Positions 4,692 through 5,603 of a stretch of DNA of 5,603 bases are shown here, piece after piece. Source of the DNA: JBGSPQ01 sp041738505 (GTDB lineage Bacteria; Patescibacteriota; Gracilibacteria; UBA1369). The position numbers and the translations under genes are program-made. Numbering within the stretch: position 1 is the stretch's first letter; every line of letters begins with the position of its first letter. The notes under the pieces were generated by a model. The model had not been told where the DNA came from, searched no databases, and saw only the letters and a program-made list of their open reading frames with translations. The DNA is taken from NCBI GenBank assembly GCA_041738505.1, contig JBGSPQ010000008.1:1-5603 (forward strand), in the 5' to 3' direction.

Positions 4692-5603
4692 ATGGCCAAA
4701 CCGAGAGTAATCGCAAGCCTTGACGTTGGCAGCTCCAAGATTAGGACGGTGGTGGGAACCATGGAGGAAAAGTCCCCCGCGCCCAATATTATTGGTGTTG
4801 GCATCGCGCCTTCCACCGGTCTGCGCAAGGGCGCCGTTATAGATGTGGAGGAAACCATCAACTCAATTTCATCATCGCTTGAAGACGCCGAAAGAATGGC
4901 CGGTGAACCCATCAACCATGTTTTCCTGGGCATCGGCGGCAATCACATAGAATCCATCAATTCCAAAGGTGTAATAGCCGTTGGCAGCGCCGGAAACGAA
5001 ATCTCCGAAGATGATGTGGACAGGGTGTTGGAAGCCGCGCAAGCGGTGAACATCCCTTCAAATCGCAGAATTCTGCGCATCATTCCCAAATCATTCACCG
5101 TGGACGAGCAGAAAGGCATCAAATATCCCGTGGGCATGACCGGCATCAGATTGGAAGTGGACGCTCACATCATTACCGGACTTGTTCCCAGCGTTAAAAA
5201 CATAGAAAAATGCGTATTGCAGGCCGGAGTGGACATAGACGACATTATCCCGTCCTGTCTCGCCTCCGCCGAAGCCGTATTATCCAAGAGGCAGAAAGAA
5301 CTTGGCGTTGTGGTTGTGGATGTGGGCTGCGGCTCAACATCAATCAGCGTGTTTGAAGAGGGAACCACCCTTCATACCGCCGTGCTTGGAGTGGGCGGCG
5401 AAAATGTCACCAACGACATTGCAATCGGCCTTCGCACTTCCATAGACACCGCCGAAAAAATCAAAATTGAATACGGCACCTGCAACCCCGCGGACGTAAA
5501 CGACCGCGAAATAATCGATCTTTCGCTGGTCAGCAAAATAGACACGCAGAAAGTCTCCAAAAAACTGATGGCCGAAATTATTCAGGCCAGATACCACGAA
5601 ATA
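4692..5603 (+). CDS. ftsA: Cell division protein FtsA, actin-like (3' end outside window)
   Basis: The first 304 residues of FtsA, the actin-like ATPase that tethers FtsZ to the membrane and recruits the divisome. The phosphate-1 loop is A-S-L-D-V-G-S-S-K-I-R-T-V-V-G (8-22). The family signature G-x-R-K-G-x-V-I-D-V-E-x-T follows (43-55), and then the 1C/SHS2 insertion domain with its usual V-F-L-G-I-G-G-N-H-I (77-86) and Y-P-V-G-M-T-G-I-R-L-E-V (145-156). The phosphate-2 loop is V-V-D-V-G-C-G-S-T-S-I-S-V-F (208-221), where most FtsAs have D-I-G-G-G-T-T-D. The segment V-G-G-E-N-V-T-N-D-I-A-I-G-L-R-T (234-249) is typical. The C-terminal membrane-binding helix is beyond the window. The start is ATG 4692, with no Shine-Dalgarno. 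ftsQ is not upstream; whether ftsZ follows cannot be seen. Confidence 0.96.
   Translation, partial: MAKPRVIASLDVGSSKIRTVVGTMEEKSPAPNIIGVGIAPSTGLRKGAVIDVEETINSISSSLEDAERMAGEPINHVFLGIGGNHIESINSKGVIAVGSAGNEISEDDVDRVLEAAQAVNIPSNRRILRIIPKSFTVDEQKGIKYPVGMTGIRLEVDAHIITGLVPSVKNIEKCVLQAGVDIDDIIPSCLASAEAVLSKRQKELGVVVVDVGCGSTSISVFEEGTTLHTAVLGVGGENVTNDIAIGLRTSIDTAEKIKIEYGTCNPADVNDREIIDLSLVSKIDTQKVSKKLMAEIIQARYHEI

Noticed and set aside
1..5603. CRISPR array, tRNA, insertion sequence or toxin-antitoxin pair
   Set aside because: No spaced direct repeats, cloverleaf-like tracts, transposase motifs or small overlapping gene pairs of that kind were found on either strand.

Overview
The window looks like chromosomal DNA from a Candidate Phyla Radiation (Patescibacteria) bacterium, most likely a Parcubacteria-like lineage. 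This is inferred from gene content: a stand-alone 5'-3' exonuclease that is not fused to DNA polymerase I, a small two-helix pilin of the type IV secretion pilin class common in these genomes, ribosomal protein S16 paired with the KH protein KhpA, and a core-gene layout with little intergenic space. No gene has a convincing Shine-Dalgarno sequence. UGA is read as stop at the end of the first, partial gene, which argues against the Gracilibacteria/Absconditabacteria code. No mobile element, CRISPR array, tRNA or rRNA is visible.

Layout. Bases 1-108 are the 3' end of an unidentified gene. A promoter with a perfect extended -10 drives a MscS-type mechanosensitive channel (164-1327) that carries a long Pro/Gly-rich tail with octapeptide repeats. 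A TTGACA promoter then drives rpsP (1404-1790, TTG start), khpA (1841-2128) and a T4SS-pilin-like membrane protein (2152-2502). This likely operon closes at a strong intrinsic terminator (2524-2551). A third promoter drives an unrecognised 134-residue protein (2637-3041). It converges, with a 6-bp gap, on a minus-strand gene (3048-3608) that resembles only the C-terminal half of a glycogen/starch-synthase-type GT-B enzyme. An 86-bp divergent promoter region separates that gene from the stand-alone 5'-3' exonuclease (3695-4603), which ends in a probable sliding-clamp binding peptide. The cell-division gene ftsA starts at 4692 and runs off the end of the window.

How the genes work together. The genes cover translation and RNA binding (rpsP, khpA), DNA replication and repair (exonuclease), division (ftsA) and the cell envelope (mscS, pilin). 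They do not form one pathway. I see no clear novel multi-gene system. The most interesting points are the clamp-binding motif on the exonuclease, the half-size GT-B-like protein, the pilin gene in a ribosomal operon, the absence of Shine-Dalgarno sequences, and a 14-bp block shared by two promoters.
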